The translations under genes were made by a program, and so were the position numbers. Shown piece after piece: positions 46,677-60,500 of a DNA stretch of 64,000 nt. The stretch covers positions 199,633 to 263,632 of the forward strand of contig NW_006500010.1 of the NCBI RefSeq assembly GCF_000471905.2, read 5' to 3'. The notes under the pieces are model-generated. The model did no database searches. It had not been told where the DNA came from and worked only from the letters and a program-made list of their open reading frames with translations. Positions within the stretch are counted from its first letter, which is position 1. Each line of letters begins with the position of its first letter. This stretch comes from Amborella trichopoda. Taxonomy: Eukaryota > Streptophyta > Magnoliopsida > Amborellales > Amborellaceae.

Positions 46677-47105
46677 AGGATCAATTGAATGGCTTGTTCA
46701 CAATCTAGAAAAATAGATGTTATGACAAAACAACAATCATTAATCTTTGTTAGAAAGATCCAAATCATATAAAAAAAAAACTACATGACATCTTACAATT
46801 TTTAATTTTTAATATTTAAAGTTTTTTATATACCTTGAGTTGGATACACAACTCGGTGTTACTCAGCCTTCCAAGTAGGATCAATTGAATGGCTTGTTCA
46901 CAATCTAGAAAAATAGATGTTATGACAAAACAACACTCATTAATCTTTGCTAGAAACATCCACTCATTAATCTTTGCTAGAAACATCCAAATCATATAAA
47001 AAAAAACTACATACCATCTTACAATTTTTAATTTTAAAAGTTTTTCTTTTCTATATATACCCTGAGTTGCATACACAACTCGGTGTTACTCGGCCTTCCA
47101 AGTAT
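46677..47105. repeat. Tandem duplication of about 215 bp
   Basis: GGATCAATTGAATGGCTTGT through CACAACTCGGTGTTACTC and GCCTTCCAAGTA is present twice. The second copy carries an extra small duplication of ACTCATTAATCTTTGCTAGA. Confidence 0.85.
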
Positions 47106-47370
47106 CAATTTTGGAAGATATTCATACCAGAACATCTTATTCATAGCTTATTCATAGCCTTGTCAGCAATGTCTGTGAATGTAAAACTCCCAAACCCAGC
47201 AAATCTCTGGGATGAAACTCCCTTCTAAATAAAGACTTCAATTTTTGGGTTATTCTGATACAACACTAGATAATAACGAATTTAACCACCTTCAAAACAA
47301 GAAACCGTTTCAAAAATCCTTTGAGTGATTCAAAAAGCCCTAGAATCACAAATCCACCATTAAAATGAAT

Positions 47371-47664
47371 CTAACCATGAAAAGAAGATGAAGTAAGAAT
47401 GAGACCAATTGCAATAACAACTGTGCTCAATTCACATAATCTTGAAATCTTCATCCTGATCATAAAGCATCCTAGAGCAGATGTCATTGAGTGAGTCGTT
47501 ACAAGAAATCCAAATGAACCAGGAAATCCAAATGAACCTCCTTCGACGAATTCCGCGTCCACAGAGCCATTTTCAGATAATGGTTTCACAGGATTCAAGT
47601 CTCCATTGCTTCCTATCATGGGATTCTGGCTACTTAGGTCTCCACTGCTTCCTATCATGGGATT
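47371..47664 (-). pseudogene. In-frame coding-like extension after TAG
   Basis: Immediately after the TAG at 47665-47667 the same frame continues 97 codons to the next stop, opening NPMIGSSGDLSSQNPMIGSN and then GDLNPVKPLSENG. The repeat NPMIGS-GDL continues the pattern of the upstream exon, so this was probably coding before the stop arose. The last 40 residues look less coding-like, so the original stop or donor may be earlier. Confidence 0.5.
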
Positions 47665-48594
47665 CTAGCTATACAATAATCCCTTGTTTCCTTCCTCCAC
47701 TCTAAGATCTTTTAGAGTGAAATGATTTCCATTGTTAATTGGAGACCATTCATTGTTACCTTGTGCCCCACTATAGTCTGTTTGGTGGGCCCCATTGGTG
47801 TAGATTGTGTGGGCTGCATTGTCGCCATAGAACTTTCCCCTGCTTCCTATCATGGAGTATCCCATGTTTCCTTCCTGCGTTCTGTGATAACTTTGCACAA
47901 AACCATTTTCATAGTTACTTGGCTCCCCATTGCAGCCTGCTTGGTGGGCCCCACTAGTGTAGGTCGTGAGGGCTCCACTTTCATAGTTCATGTGGTCATA
48001 ACCGGCACGGTCTAGAAAACTTGAGTGGGTCCTGCTTCCACCATAGGTGGCATGGGCCCCACTGCCAGGATGGGTTATGTGGTAACTGCTAGCATGGTTT
48101 GATTCGACCCTCTCGCCATAGCCTAAGTACGGATAAGAGTACCCGTGGGTACCACTTGTTGGGACTTCAAAGTTGGGGACCTCCAAAGTTGGAGGTGGAA
48201 TGTGTAGGGTTGGTGGGACTTTGATGCTTCCAGGCAAAGTTGGTCCTGTGATGGTTGGGGTTTCATGAATCATGCTTGCATTAAACATGTTTTGAGAATC
48301 ATTACTTCTCATCTCTCTGCCCAAGCCTGTGTTGTGCATGAATTGAAGATTATTGGTGGGTGGGGTTTCATGAATCATGCTTGCTGCATTAAACATGTTT
48401 TGAGAATCATTACTTCTGATCTCTCTGCCCAAGCCTGCGTTGTGCACAAATTGAAGATAGTTTGTTCTCATGTCTCTTCCCAAATTTACACTGGGATCCA
48501 CGCAACTGGTTGTTTCAAGTTGGAATCTAGTAGCAGCATCAACCTCGCTGGCTTCCATGAGCACGATATTATTTTTGACTGCAGGAAAGTCCAT
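47665..48594 (-). CDS. Last exon or separate 309-codon ORF with internal repeats
   Basis: An open frame runs from ATG 48594 to TAG 47665. As an exon it would start at 48578 after TTTCCTGCAG. It holds two duplications: a 36-residue unit (LQFVHNAGLGREIRSNDSQN and onward, repeated once), and a longer, weaker one that pairs YTSGAHQAGCN...NMGYSMIGSRG with YTNGAHQTDYS...NKGLLYS-stop-NPMIGSSG. Rich in Gly, Ser, Asn, His, Tyr; likely disordered. A TATAAAAATA motif 30 bp above the ATG leaves open that it is an independent small gene. Confidence 0.5.
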   Translation of the reverse strand: MDFPAVKNNIVLMEASEVDAATRFQLETTSCVDPSVNLGRDMRTNYLQFVHNAGLGREIRSNDSQNMFNAASMIHETPPTNNLQFMHNTGLGREMRSNDSQNMFNASMIHETPTITGPTLPGSIKVPPTLHIPPPTLEVPNFEVPTSGTHGYSYPYLGYGERVESNHASSYHITHPGSGAHATYGGSRTHSSFLDRAGYDHMNYESGALTTYTSGAHQAGCNGEPSNYENGFVQSYHRTQEGNMGYSMIGSRGKFYGDNAAHTIYTNGAHQTDYSGAQGNNEWSPINNGNHFTLKDLRVEEGNKGLLYS

Positions 48595-51500
48595 AAAAAT
48601 GAGGAGTTAATTGAGATATTTTTATAGACTGAATCGGAAACAAAATACACCTAAATTTGGTTATCCATTAAGTGTATTCCATCAAGCATTGTATTCTATC
48701 CCTAAGTTTCCCAAAAACCCATAAGCAGTATTCCATCCCTAATAATAAATCATATCATGTTGTTCCCAATCTATGCCTTAAACCTTTGTCCTTAAGCCTT
48801 TGTCCTTTAAGTGTATTCCATCCCTAATAAATCTTATCATGTTGTTCCCAGAAACCAATAAGCGGTATTCCATCCCTAATAATAAATCATGTCATGTTGT
48901 TCCCATAAACCCATAAGCGCAAAAATTATGTAAAAAATGAAATTAAGCACTAAGCGTTAAGGGCTTAAATATGCAAAGAAAGAAATTAAGCATTAAGCGC
49001 TAAGAGCTTAAATGTGCAAAAACAATGAATTTGCACAGATGGTAAGAAGAAATTACGCACTAAGCACTAAGGGCTTAAATGTGCAAAAACAATGAATTTG
49101 CACAAATGGTAAGAAGGCACACCCATGAAAGCTTAGCTTTTGAATGTGTTGGAGTGATAGAGGGAGCTTGGCAGTAACCAATGTTTTAAAAGAGTGATAG
49201 AGTGTGTTGTTTTAAAAGAGTAATAGAGTGTAAACCCATAAGCGTAAAAATTATGCAAAAACAGAAATTACGCACTAAGCGCTAAAGGCTTAAATATACA
49301 AAAAAAGAAATTAAGCATTAAGCGCTAAGAGCTTAAATGTGCAAAAACAATGAATTTGAACAGATGGTAAGATGAAATTACGCACTAAGCGCTAAGGGCT
49401 TAAATGTGCAAAAACAATGAATTTGCACAGATGGTAAGAAGGCACGCCCATGAAAGCTTAGCTTTTGAATGTGTTAGAGTGATAGAGTGAGCTTGGCAGT
49501 AACCAATATTTTAAAAGAGTGATAGATTGTGTTGTTTTAAAGGAGTGATAGAGTGTGTTGTTTTAAAAGAGTGATAGAGTGAGCTTGGAAGTAACCAATG
49601 TTTTAAAAGAGTGATAGAGTGTGTTGTTTTAAAAGAGTGATAGAGTGAGCTTGCAGTACCCAATGTTTTAAAAGACCCATCCACATTGGGTCTAGGCGGG
49701 CAGGCGTTCAAAAATCCGCCTGCAGATGTACCTGGACGCGTTTGGTGCCTAGGAGGGCTAAGTGGATGTACCTGAACGGGCGCCCGGCAGGCTAGGGGGA
49801 TGTACCTAGACGGGCGCCCGGCGGGCTAGGAGGATGTACCTCTACGGGCGCTTGATGGGCTAGGCGGATGTACCTGGACGAGCGCCCAGGCGGGCTAGGC
49901 AGATGTACGTGGACGGGCGTCTAGGCGGGCTAGGCGGATGTGCCTGCGGATGTACCTGGGCACCCGCCCAGGGGGGCTAGGCAGATGTATTCCTAGGTGG
50001 GCGGGTGGGCAGGCGGGCTAGGCAGATGTATGCCTAGGCGGGCTGGCGCCCAGGCGGGCTAGGCGGATGCATGCCCAAAAGGCGAGTGCCCAGCTGAGCT
50101 AGGCGGATGTATGCCCAGGCGGGCGGTTGACCCGGCGGGCTAGGCGAATGTACCTGGGTGGGCGCCCAGGTAGGACAGGGGCCCAGGCGGGCTAGGTGGA
50201 TCTACCTAGGCGGGTGCCCAAGCGGGCTAGGAGGATGTCCTTGAGCGGGGGCCCAGGCGGGCTAGGCGGATGTACGCCTAGGCGGGCTAGGCGGATGTAC
50301 GCCTAGGCGGGCTAGGCGGATGTACCTGGGCGGGCGCCCAGGTGGATGTACCTGGAAGGGCGCCCAGGCGGGCTAGGCCGATGTACCTGGGCGGGCGCCC
50401 AGGCGAATGTAGCTGAACGGGCACCTGGAATAGGCGGATGTACTAGGCGGCAGATGTACCTGGACGGGTGGTACCTGGGTGGGCTAGGTGGATGTACCTG
50501 GACGGGCACCCAGGTGGTACCTTGGTGGACAGGGCAGATATTTTTTGTTTTTCTTAAATTACGGAGTGGCCACGCAGGGTAGATATTTTTTGTTTTTTTT
50601 AAATTACGGAGCGCCCACCCAGCCAGATGTACCTGAGCGGATATGTTTTGTTTTTTTTTAAATTATAGAGCCCCCATCCAGGCGAATGTACATTGATGGA
50701 TATTTTTTGTTTTTTTTCAATTACGAATTATTTTTTTTTTTTTTTAAATTACAAATATTTTTTGTCTTTTTTAACTTATGGAGTTTTTTGAAACCTTGGC
50801 AGTAACCTGTGGGTTCCCATAATTTTATCTGGGCGGGCCCCTAGGCGTCGGAGAGTTTTTGAAATATTAGCAACAACTTTTGAAATAATTTTTTTAAGAT
50901 TTGATTTAGTCTCTGACAAGACGGCCTAATTGAGTCTCCTGACTCAGGCTCAAGAATGTAGATACCGTTATTGACATTTGTTTTTAGATAAAGCATGGTA
51001 CCTGAAGTTGATTCTATATTTTGAACTTGCAGACAAGCCGGCAATACTGGATTTACAACTTGATGGCCAACCGCATACTGAGGTAGGTAACACATAGTTT
51101 CTGCTCCACATCCATATTCATGCTCAACTGCAAATACAGGCTCAAAGCCACCATACCAGAGTCTTTCATATGTGAAGGATCCAAAGTACAAATTCTCCGA
51201 ACTTGGAAAGCTTTTCAAGCTGAGATCACGGAGGCTTTGTCCTTGTTGTAAAAGCTTATCATAGTGCTTTTGGAAGTCAGGGATTCTAAGAGAATGTTTC
51301 CTGAAAAAACAGGAGGTCACCATCACAATGAAAATCCAAAATCCAAAATCCAAAATCCAAAGTAATAAAACAACTTTCCTTTGAAATCGGTTAAGTTAAA
51401 TATCAATTCTATCAAAATATAAAGGGCGTGGTTCGCGCAACCTTAAGCAATTTAATTAAGGCGTGCCTCTAAATTTTATCATGCTTGAGAGTCTATTTTT

Positions 51501-54500
51501 ATCTCTTATTATAAAATTTTAAACTCTAAAAATGGTTCTAATCAAATAGATCTGTAAACACATGAAAATCTTGAAAATAGATGGTCTAGATAATGTTTTG
51601 TAAGATACACTATTTTGCGGACTCAAAATCTTTTTTTCTTTTCATATTCATGTATCTCGATGTCGAGATGATCAATTAAAGGGTTTTCCAACATCCAAAC
51701 AACCTTTTATGATGGATATTCGAGGTGTATTAATTCTACATTTTAAGGTTGCAACCTTATATAAATTTTTTCCAAATATAAAAAGAAATGAAATTGTAAG
51801 TTTAAAGAGAGTCTATAACATCAAGAAGTCATTGAACTTTTTGCTTGCTTCTTCTTCTTCTTTCTTTTTTTTTTTTTTTATCTTTTCATTTCCCAATTAT
51901 TACTAAATTATTTAGATTTCTAAGTAAACCTTTATCCTTCTTTTTTTTTTTATCTTTTTATTTCCCAATTATTACTAATTTTTTTAGATTTCTAAGTAAA
52001 CCTTTATCCTTTCTTTAAGGAAATTCTGAATGCACTTTTCCAAATAATTCTATCAAATTCATTCATGCTTTTCTAATACTTCTGATAATGTGGAAATGGT
52101 AGTGTGGAAATGGTTCATTCATGCGTTTCTGATATTCTGATAATGTGGAAATGGTAGTCTGCATTTGGATTACTTATTGAATCAGAAATGGTAGTGTGGA
52201 AACGGTAGTCTGCATTTGGATTACTTATTGAAAGAAGGTTGAGGATTCAAATGGGTTTTCTAAAAATTTAAAAAATAATCACTTCCTTGGTTTTCTAGGG
52301 CAACATTGTATAAAACCCAAATATAAAAATTGGAAATTTTTTTGACTTGAATCTGTGCGAAGTACCTGTGCTTCAATGCCTGGCCTCCTGTGAAATCAGA
52401 TGCAAGACGCCATTGAGTATGCTTTTTGGGCTGCGGCTCAATTTCTTCATGGAATTGAGGAGTCCGACACAACTGCATATAAATATAGAAACTAGTGTTA
52501 TCAAACTGAACTAGCCACTAATCCGATCAGAGTTTTACTCCGGTTGAAATTGGTCCGACCATCCGCCAAACCTTATTTCAAATATATAAATTAAAATAAA
52601 ATAATAATTTAAAAATAAAAAATATAAAAAAAAGCCTTAATTTTGTTTAGCATATCTATTGGTAAAAAACCGGCCGACCTTGACACTTGTTGGAGGTTTA
52701 ACTGATTTGACTGACCAAACCATCCATCTGGTCGCAGTAATGACATAGAAACCCATTTAAGACCCTATATTTTTGAGTTTTGGAAAATAATTTATTTCAT
52801 ACTTTTCTTCTTAGAAAAATATCAGTAAAATGGTCAAACTCCTTTATAAAAAATCAGTAATGATGTTTAATTATCAGTAAAATGTTTATTTTAATGAAAT
52901 CATTGCACTCAAATATCTCCTCAAGTATTTTGTTAAAAACACCTAAAACAAAATTTCCAGAGGGTTTGGAATCCTAAATAATTAGACATATTTTGTTGAA
53001 TTAGCCCATAATGTATGGAAAAGATTACTAAAACATTGTTCAAGTGATTTGAATTTTAAATCTAGAATCATCATCCTCATAATCAAAGCCTGTTTCCAAT
53101 TGTTTGGGGTTGGTTATGTGAAGAGTCTCAGGTTTCAATGAAGAGACTCTTGAGACTCAATGTTCATTAATCCTATATGAATATACAGACTTGTCTTTTA
53201 TAGACAAATTATAATTGAGAAAATATAGAAATCAATGACTTACGATAAATATAAGATATTGTATATACCCTTCTTAAATATAGAAGTTAGGATATATACC
53301 TTCTATAGTAATCAGGTACAAAATATTATAGACAAATTATAGTTGAGAAAATATAGAAATAAATGACTTACCATAAATATAGGATATTGTATCTACCCTT
53401 CCTAAATATAGGAGTTAGGATATATACCTTCTATAGTAATCAAGTATAGAATATATACTTTTTTTTCACACTGCCTCTCAAACTCAAGATGCTATTAAAG
53501 AGAGTAATTGGAGTTTGAATACTAATTGCGGAAACAAGCAGTCGGATCTTCAGGTGTATAGCATGACTAGTAGATGCAGTAGTTGCCATGCTTAGATTGC
53601 GTGATCAACGAGCATATAAAGCCTTAGGAACAAATAGCCTCAGGAACTAAGGGCCATATCAGAGTAGACTCAATCAATCAGATAAAAAATTTCAAACAAA
53701 GCAGCCGAGACAATTGAGAAAACAGAAATGTACTTGGCACAGCCAACAAAACTCAGTGTGGATCCGAGACGGATTCAACAGCTCGCATACCAGAACAAAC
53801 ATGATCGAGTAATCGGGCAACAAACTCGATCATACAACAAATATTCAGAGGGTTTTTTTTTGGTCGAGTTTCAGATGGTCAAAGAACAAGATCGAGTAAT
53901 AGAGTAACAGACTTGATCTTAAAAACAATAAGAGACATAGCAAAGATAAAATCAAATTAATGGATAATTTTTTTTTGCTTTTTTGGGATTGGTTTTTCAG
54001 AAGGGTTATAGAGGGTCAATGACAATATGAGTAGTGAGAGAAAACGAATATGCAAAAGTTGCAAACAAGATACACTGTTTTGACGATTTAAACACAAAGC
54101 CCGAGGGATAAAGGAAAGTAAGAGAGAGGCGCAAAGGGAAAGCAAGAGAGAGACGCACAAAGCCAAAGAGAATTACCATTGGAAAAGAGATGACTGGGCC
54201 CAGATAAGAGAGTCAAGGACGAGGAATGGACATGACAAATATAAACCTTGTTTTGATACCATAAACCTTGCTTTGATACGATAAGTATTGCTTTGATTCC
54301 ACTTGAAGAGTCAAGTTTATCTTAACAGACTCCCTGTGTCCATTAATTGTATGAATATACAACATTGTCTTTTATAGACAAATTACAGATGAGAAAATAT
54401 AGAATAAATCACAGTTTTCTATACTATACCCAGACGGACCATAAGTACAAGATATTGTATCTACCTTTCTTTCTTAAATATAAAGATTATAATATGAGTA

Positions 54501-57500
54501 ATGATCCTATGAGACCCTCTCACACCCATGTGTGTAGGACCCCAAATGATCACCATTAAATTTGACACAAATCTCTAGAAAAGTTATAGTTGCGAGACTT
54601 GACTTTTTTAGATATCTGTTTGGTGATCATTTGAGGTCCTACACACATAGGTGTGGGAGGGTCTCATAAGATCATTACTCTTATAATATATACATTCCAT
54701 ATTAATCAGGTACAACTGTGAAGAGTATCAGGTTTTTTATTTGAAAAGACGCAGTGTCCATTAATCGTATGAATATACAGACTTGTGTTTAATAGACACA
54801 TTACAGATGATAAAATATAGAAATAAATCACAATTTTCTATACTATACCCAAACATACCATAAATATATTGTATCTACCCTTCCTAAATATACATATTAG
54901 GATATATACCTTCCATATTAATCAAGTACACAATATATGCTTTCCTTTCACAATGTGAAGAGTCTGAAGTTTCTCTAGAGGGACTCAGTGTCCATTAATC
55001 GCATAAATATACAAACTTGTCTTTTATAAACAAATTATAGATGAGAAAATATAGAAATAAATCATTCTTTCTATACTATACCTATACTTACCATAAATAC
55101 AAGATATTGTATATACCATTCCTAAATATACAGATTACAATATATACCTCCATATTAATCAGGTATACAATATATACTTGATCCGCATTCTGCTCAATCA
55201 ACTGTCATAGCCTCAAGGCTACACCCAACTCTATTTTGGCTGCACGACATCTTCCTGAAACTTACCATTTCATGGATTATCGCTCTTTTTGACATTTCTT
55301 GGCTGTCAATATTAAAAACTTTGTTGTCTCTACTTCTATTATTACTAAACTTGGAATAAGTGATTGTAATGAAAAATAAACATTTTCCCTGTTTGGAATC
55401 TAGTGCAAGTGGAGTAGTTCAAGCCACTTGAGTTAGGATATATAATGTAAATACCCATACTTGTTCCAACTTTCAAAACTGGAACAAGAGATTTTAGTAA
55501 AAAAAACGTGTTTTAAACTCAAAACAAGGAATTGGTTGGGCCACTAGAATGGAAATAATTATAAAAGTGCACATGCATGTTCAGGATTCCACTTTGTGAA
55601 ATTTTTAACAAAGTAATTAAATGGAAATAATTATAAAAGTGCCCATACATGTTCAGGATTCTACTTTGTCAAATTTTTAACAAAGTAAACTTTGTCAAAT
55701 TTTTAACAAAGTAAACTTTGTCAAATTTTTAACAAAGTAATTTAAGAGGTAGTTGAGTGAACTTGAGTAGTTTTTTTTGAAAGGTATTGACTTCTTCCTT
55801 CTTTGAGAACTTGTCAAAATCTATGGCATTTTGCAATATTTTCAAACTTGGCTTGGGCCTTGAACTATCTATGGCATTTTGCAATATTTTGAAACTTGGC
55901 TTGGGCCTTGAACTTTGGCTTAGGCTGAGCCAAGTAACTTAACTGTGTACAAGTGTACTTAGTCAAGTCTTGTATGGGATGGAGAACACCAAAACATTTT
56001 TTTTAAAAAAATAAAAAGCTCGTTAAAATAATTAAAAATTTAAAATTGAAAAAGTAAGATAACTCAGAAATCATTAAAAGTTTATAAAAAATAAAAAAAT
56101 ATATATAAAAGATGGATTAAATTTACAGAAAAATGAGAAAAATAGAAAATAAAAAAAGGTGTTGCATTAACAAAAAAAAGTTTCCAAATCATTTAAAACC
56201 ATAAAAATCACATAATAATACATTATAAATCACTAATTTCAGTTTTAAATAAAAATTAGGACTTTTAGTTAATTTTAAACATGGGCAAGTTACCCCTGGA
56301 ACATCAAAACTTGCCTCGGCGTAAGGCCGAGGTACTTAGCCTAGTTCGAGTAGACGTATCCGAGTCCTAAAACACTAGTATTTTGTGTGAGTCATGCATA
56401 AGAGATTAAATAAACTAAAACTTTTATCGAAATTCTCGAGACAGAGAAAAATGCGTTACCACAATTTCGAAAGTTGGTGTTGTGTCTTCGGGAAAGGATG
56501 CTCTCATAGCAGTAATGTCTGACCATTGCATTTCCATTTTCTTCTTCAATTTGCAATTAACTTCCAAAATCTCCCAAACCAATCTGCGTTGACCAAAATA
56601 GCATTTTCCCGTCAATTCTCCAGGATTCTTCGCAATGAGCTGCACAAAAAACTAAAAACTAACATAAGAAGTGAAAAAGAATGGAACTAAAAGTCATAAA
56701 GAATTTCCCAAATTTTATATTTAATGTTTTAACTGATGAGGATTAATTTGAAAATAATTTCCAAATTCAAAAACAACTTATCATGTTTCCAAAAACAACT
56801 TATCATGTTTCCTAGTTTGATTGAGGAATACAAAACTTAAGTGACTAACACATATTTAACACGTATTTAACACTTTGTTGAGTATTATTTGTTGAGTATT
56901 GCTTATCAGTAATACATTGTGTAATAAAAAAAAATTCTTTATATCCCTTTTTTCTAATTGGAAGATTCAACTACAAATATTGTAATAAAAAATAACAATA
57001 TGTCATATTACTTATTTTAAAATATAAATTTGAAATATTAAGGGCCAGTTTGAATGTCAAAAAATAATAATATTCACAACGAAATATTAACGGCTAGTTT
57101 GAATGTCAAAAAATAATAATATTCACAACGAAAAAAAAAAAATATTCACAACAAAAAAATGTAAGTTTTTTCTACTTCAATTGGAAAATATTATGGTCTT
57201 ATTTTATTATGTTGGTAAACTGTTTGGAGGTCTAATTTCATTGATTATTGGAAAAGATTCGTGGGTTCTCTTCTCCTAACATTATGGTCATGGTCTTATT
57301 TTATTATGCTGGTAAACCGTTGGTTCTCTTTTCCTAACATTATGGTCATGGTCTTATTTTATTATGCTGGTAAACTGTGGATTCTCTTCTCCTAACATTA
57401 TGGTCATAGTCTTATTTTATTATGTTGGTAAACAGTTTGGAGGTCTAATTTGGTCTAATTTCATTTGATTATTGGAAAAGATCTCTTCTCCTCACAATAT

Positions 57501-60500
57501 GTGTTGGTAAACTGTGGGTTATCTTCTCCTAACATTATGGTCATGATCTTATTTTATTAGGTTGGTAAACTGTTTGGAGGTCTAATTTCATTGATTATTG
57601 GAAAAGATCTGTGGGTTCTCTTCTCCTCTCACTCTCTCTAGCACTGTTCACAGTTCTCTTCTCCTCCGCCGTTCACAATTCTCGTTCACAATTCTACTCT
57701 GTTTCTTTACTCTAGAGTGTTTTTTTACTCTTTACTCTAGAGTGTGTTTCTTTACTCTAGAGAGCTAGGGAGAGCGAAGGTATCACCTAGGATACGGCTC
57801 TCTCTGCATCACCGTTCACAGTTCTCTTCTCCTCCACCGTTCTTTAGTCTAGAGTGTGTTTCTTTACTCTATAGTGTTTCTTTACTCTAGAGTAACTCTA
57901 GAGTGTGTTTCTTTACTCTATAGTGTTTCTTTACTCTAGAGTAACTCTAGAGTGTGTTTATTTACTCTATACCTAGGATACGCTCTCCAAGGCCCCCGAA
58001 GGATACCTGGGATATGGTATCCCATGGCCCCATGGGCCCCAGAGGTAGGGCCCCGAAGGTAGGTGGATATCTGGTCCCCAAAATGGATCCCAAGGCCCCG
58101 AAGGTGGGCCTAGATATTCACCTTCGGGGGTATCCTACGTATTCACCTTTTATCCTAAGTATCCACTTTCGTGGCCGGCTGGTCTGAGGATACGATATCT
58201 TAGGTATCCACGTAATATCCAGGCCATCCACGAAATATCCACCTCGACCTAATATCTACCGACCTGGATACGATATGCTAAGTCTTAATATCCATCTCCG
58301 AATATCCACCGACCTAGATACGGTATCCTAAGTCTTAATATCCATCTCCGAAATATCCACCGATCTTCTAGGTATCCTCCTAGGTATCCCACTTCGTGGC
58401 CGGCTGGCCTGAGGAGGTATCTTAGGTATTCACATAATATCCAGGCGATCCCCGAAATATCCACCTAATATCCACCAACCTGGATATGGTATGCTAAGTC
58501 TTAATATCCATCTCCGAAATATCCACCTAATATCCACCGATCTTCTAGGTATCCACTTTCGGGGGACCCCNNNNNNNNNNNNNNNNNNNNNNNNNNNNNN
58601 NNNNNNNNNNNNNNNNNNNNNNNNNNNNNNNNNNNNNNNNNNNNNNNNNNNNNNNNNNNNNNNNNNNNNNNNNNNNNNNNNNNNNNNNNNNNNNNNNNNN
58701 NNNNNNNNNNNNNNNNNNNNNNNNNNNNNNNNNNNNNNNNNNNNNNNNNNNNNNNNNNNNNNNNNNNNNNNNNNNNNNNNNNNNNNNNNNNNNNNNNNNN
58801 NNNNNNNNNNNNNNNNNNNNNNNNNNNNNNNNNNNNNNNNNNNNNNNNNNNNNNNNNNNNNNNNNNNNNNNNNNNNNNNNNNNNNNNNNNNNNNNNNNNN
58901 NNNNNNNNNNNNNNNNNNNNGGGCTCTTGAAGGCCCTGAAGGTGGATACCTAGCCCCTGAAGGTGGATATGGATATTAAGATCCTGAAGGTGGCCTTGAA
59001 GGTGGATACCTTTAGGATATCTCGAGGGCTCTTGAAGGTGGATACCTAGGATATCCTAGTGGACTGGCCTGGAAGGTGGTGGATACCTAGCCCCTGAAGG
59101 TGGATACCTAGGATATCCTAGTGGATACTTAGCCCCTGAAAGTGGATGTGGATATGGATATTAATATCTTGAAGGTGGATACCTAGCCCCTGAAGGTGGA
59201 TATGGATATTAAGATCCTGAAAGTGGTTATGGATATTAAGATCCTGAAGGTGGCCCTAAAGGTGGATACCTTTAGGATATCCCACCTAGCCTCTGAAGGT
59301 GGTGGATACCTAGTGGCCTTGAAGGTGGATACCTTTAGGATAACCCACCTAGCCTCTGAAGGTGGTATCGATGGTGGATACCTAGGATTTCCTAGGCCGA
59401 TCGACCTCGAAATACCCCGAAAGTGGATACCTCTCTCAGGCCTCTCGAAGGGCCCCTAAAGGTGGATATGGATATTAAGACTTAGGATACCTTATCTCGA
59501 GAGCTCCTGAAGGTTCCTCTGAAGGTGGATATGGATATTACGACTTAAGATACCGTATCTCGAGAACTCCTGAAGGTGGATATGGATATTAAGACTTAGG
59601 ATACCGTATCTCGAGGGCTCCTGAAAGTAGAGCCCGAAAATGGATACCTCGAGAGGCCCCCAGAAGGTGGATATGGATGGGAGTGGATATGGATATTAAG
59701 ATCCTGAAGGTGGCCGGATACCTTTAGGATATCTCGAGGGCTCTTGAAGGCCCTAAAGGTTGATACTCTGAAGGTAGGCCCTGAAAGTGGATACCTTTAG
59801 AATATCTCGAGGGCTCTTGAAGGCCCTGAAGGTGGATACTCTAGTGGATACCTAACCCCTGAAGGTGGATACTTAAGATACCCTAGTGGGCTGGCCTTGA
59901 AGGTATACCTAGCCTCTGAAGGTGGTGGATACTTAGCCCCTGAAGGTGGATACCTAGGATATCCTAGTGGACTAGCCTTGAAGGTGGATACCTAGGATAT
60001 CCTAGTGGGCTGGCCCTGAAGGTGGTGATACCTAGCCTCTGAAGGTGGTAATACCTAGCCCCTGAAGGTGGGATATCTTAGCCCCTGAAAGTGGATATGG
60101 ATATTATGATCCTGAAGGTGGATACCTAGCCCCTGACGTTGGATATGGATATTAAGATCCTGAAGGTGGATACCTAGCCCTTGAAGGTGGATATGGATAT
60201 TAATATCCTGAAGGTGGCCCTGAGGTGGATATGGATATTAAGATCCTGAAGGTGGATACCTAGCCCCTGAAGGTGGATATGGATATTAAGATCCTGAAGG
60301 TGGCCCTGAAGGTGGATACCTTTAGGATATCCCACCTAGCCTCTGAAAGTGGTGGATACCTAGATACCCTAGGCCGATCGACCCCGAAAGTGATACCTAG
60401 CCTAGGTGGATACCTAGATATCCTAGGCCGATCGACCCCGAAAGTGGATACCTCTCTCAGGCCTCTCCCCTGAGGCCACTGAAGGTGGATATGGATATTA

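Noticed and set aside
45428..46768. Minus-strand frames with repeated DPNGFYL
   Set aside because: Direct product of the AACCCATTCGGGTC minisatellite.
58491..58979. 162-codon frame
   Set aside because: Crosses the second N gap.
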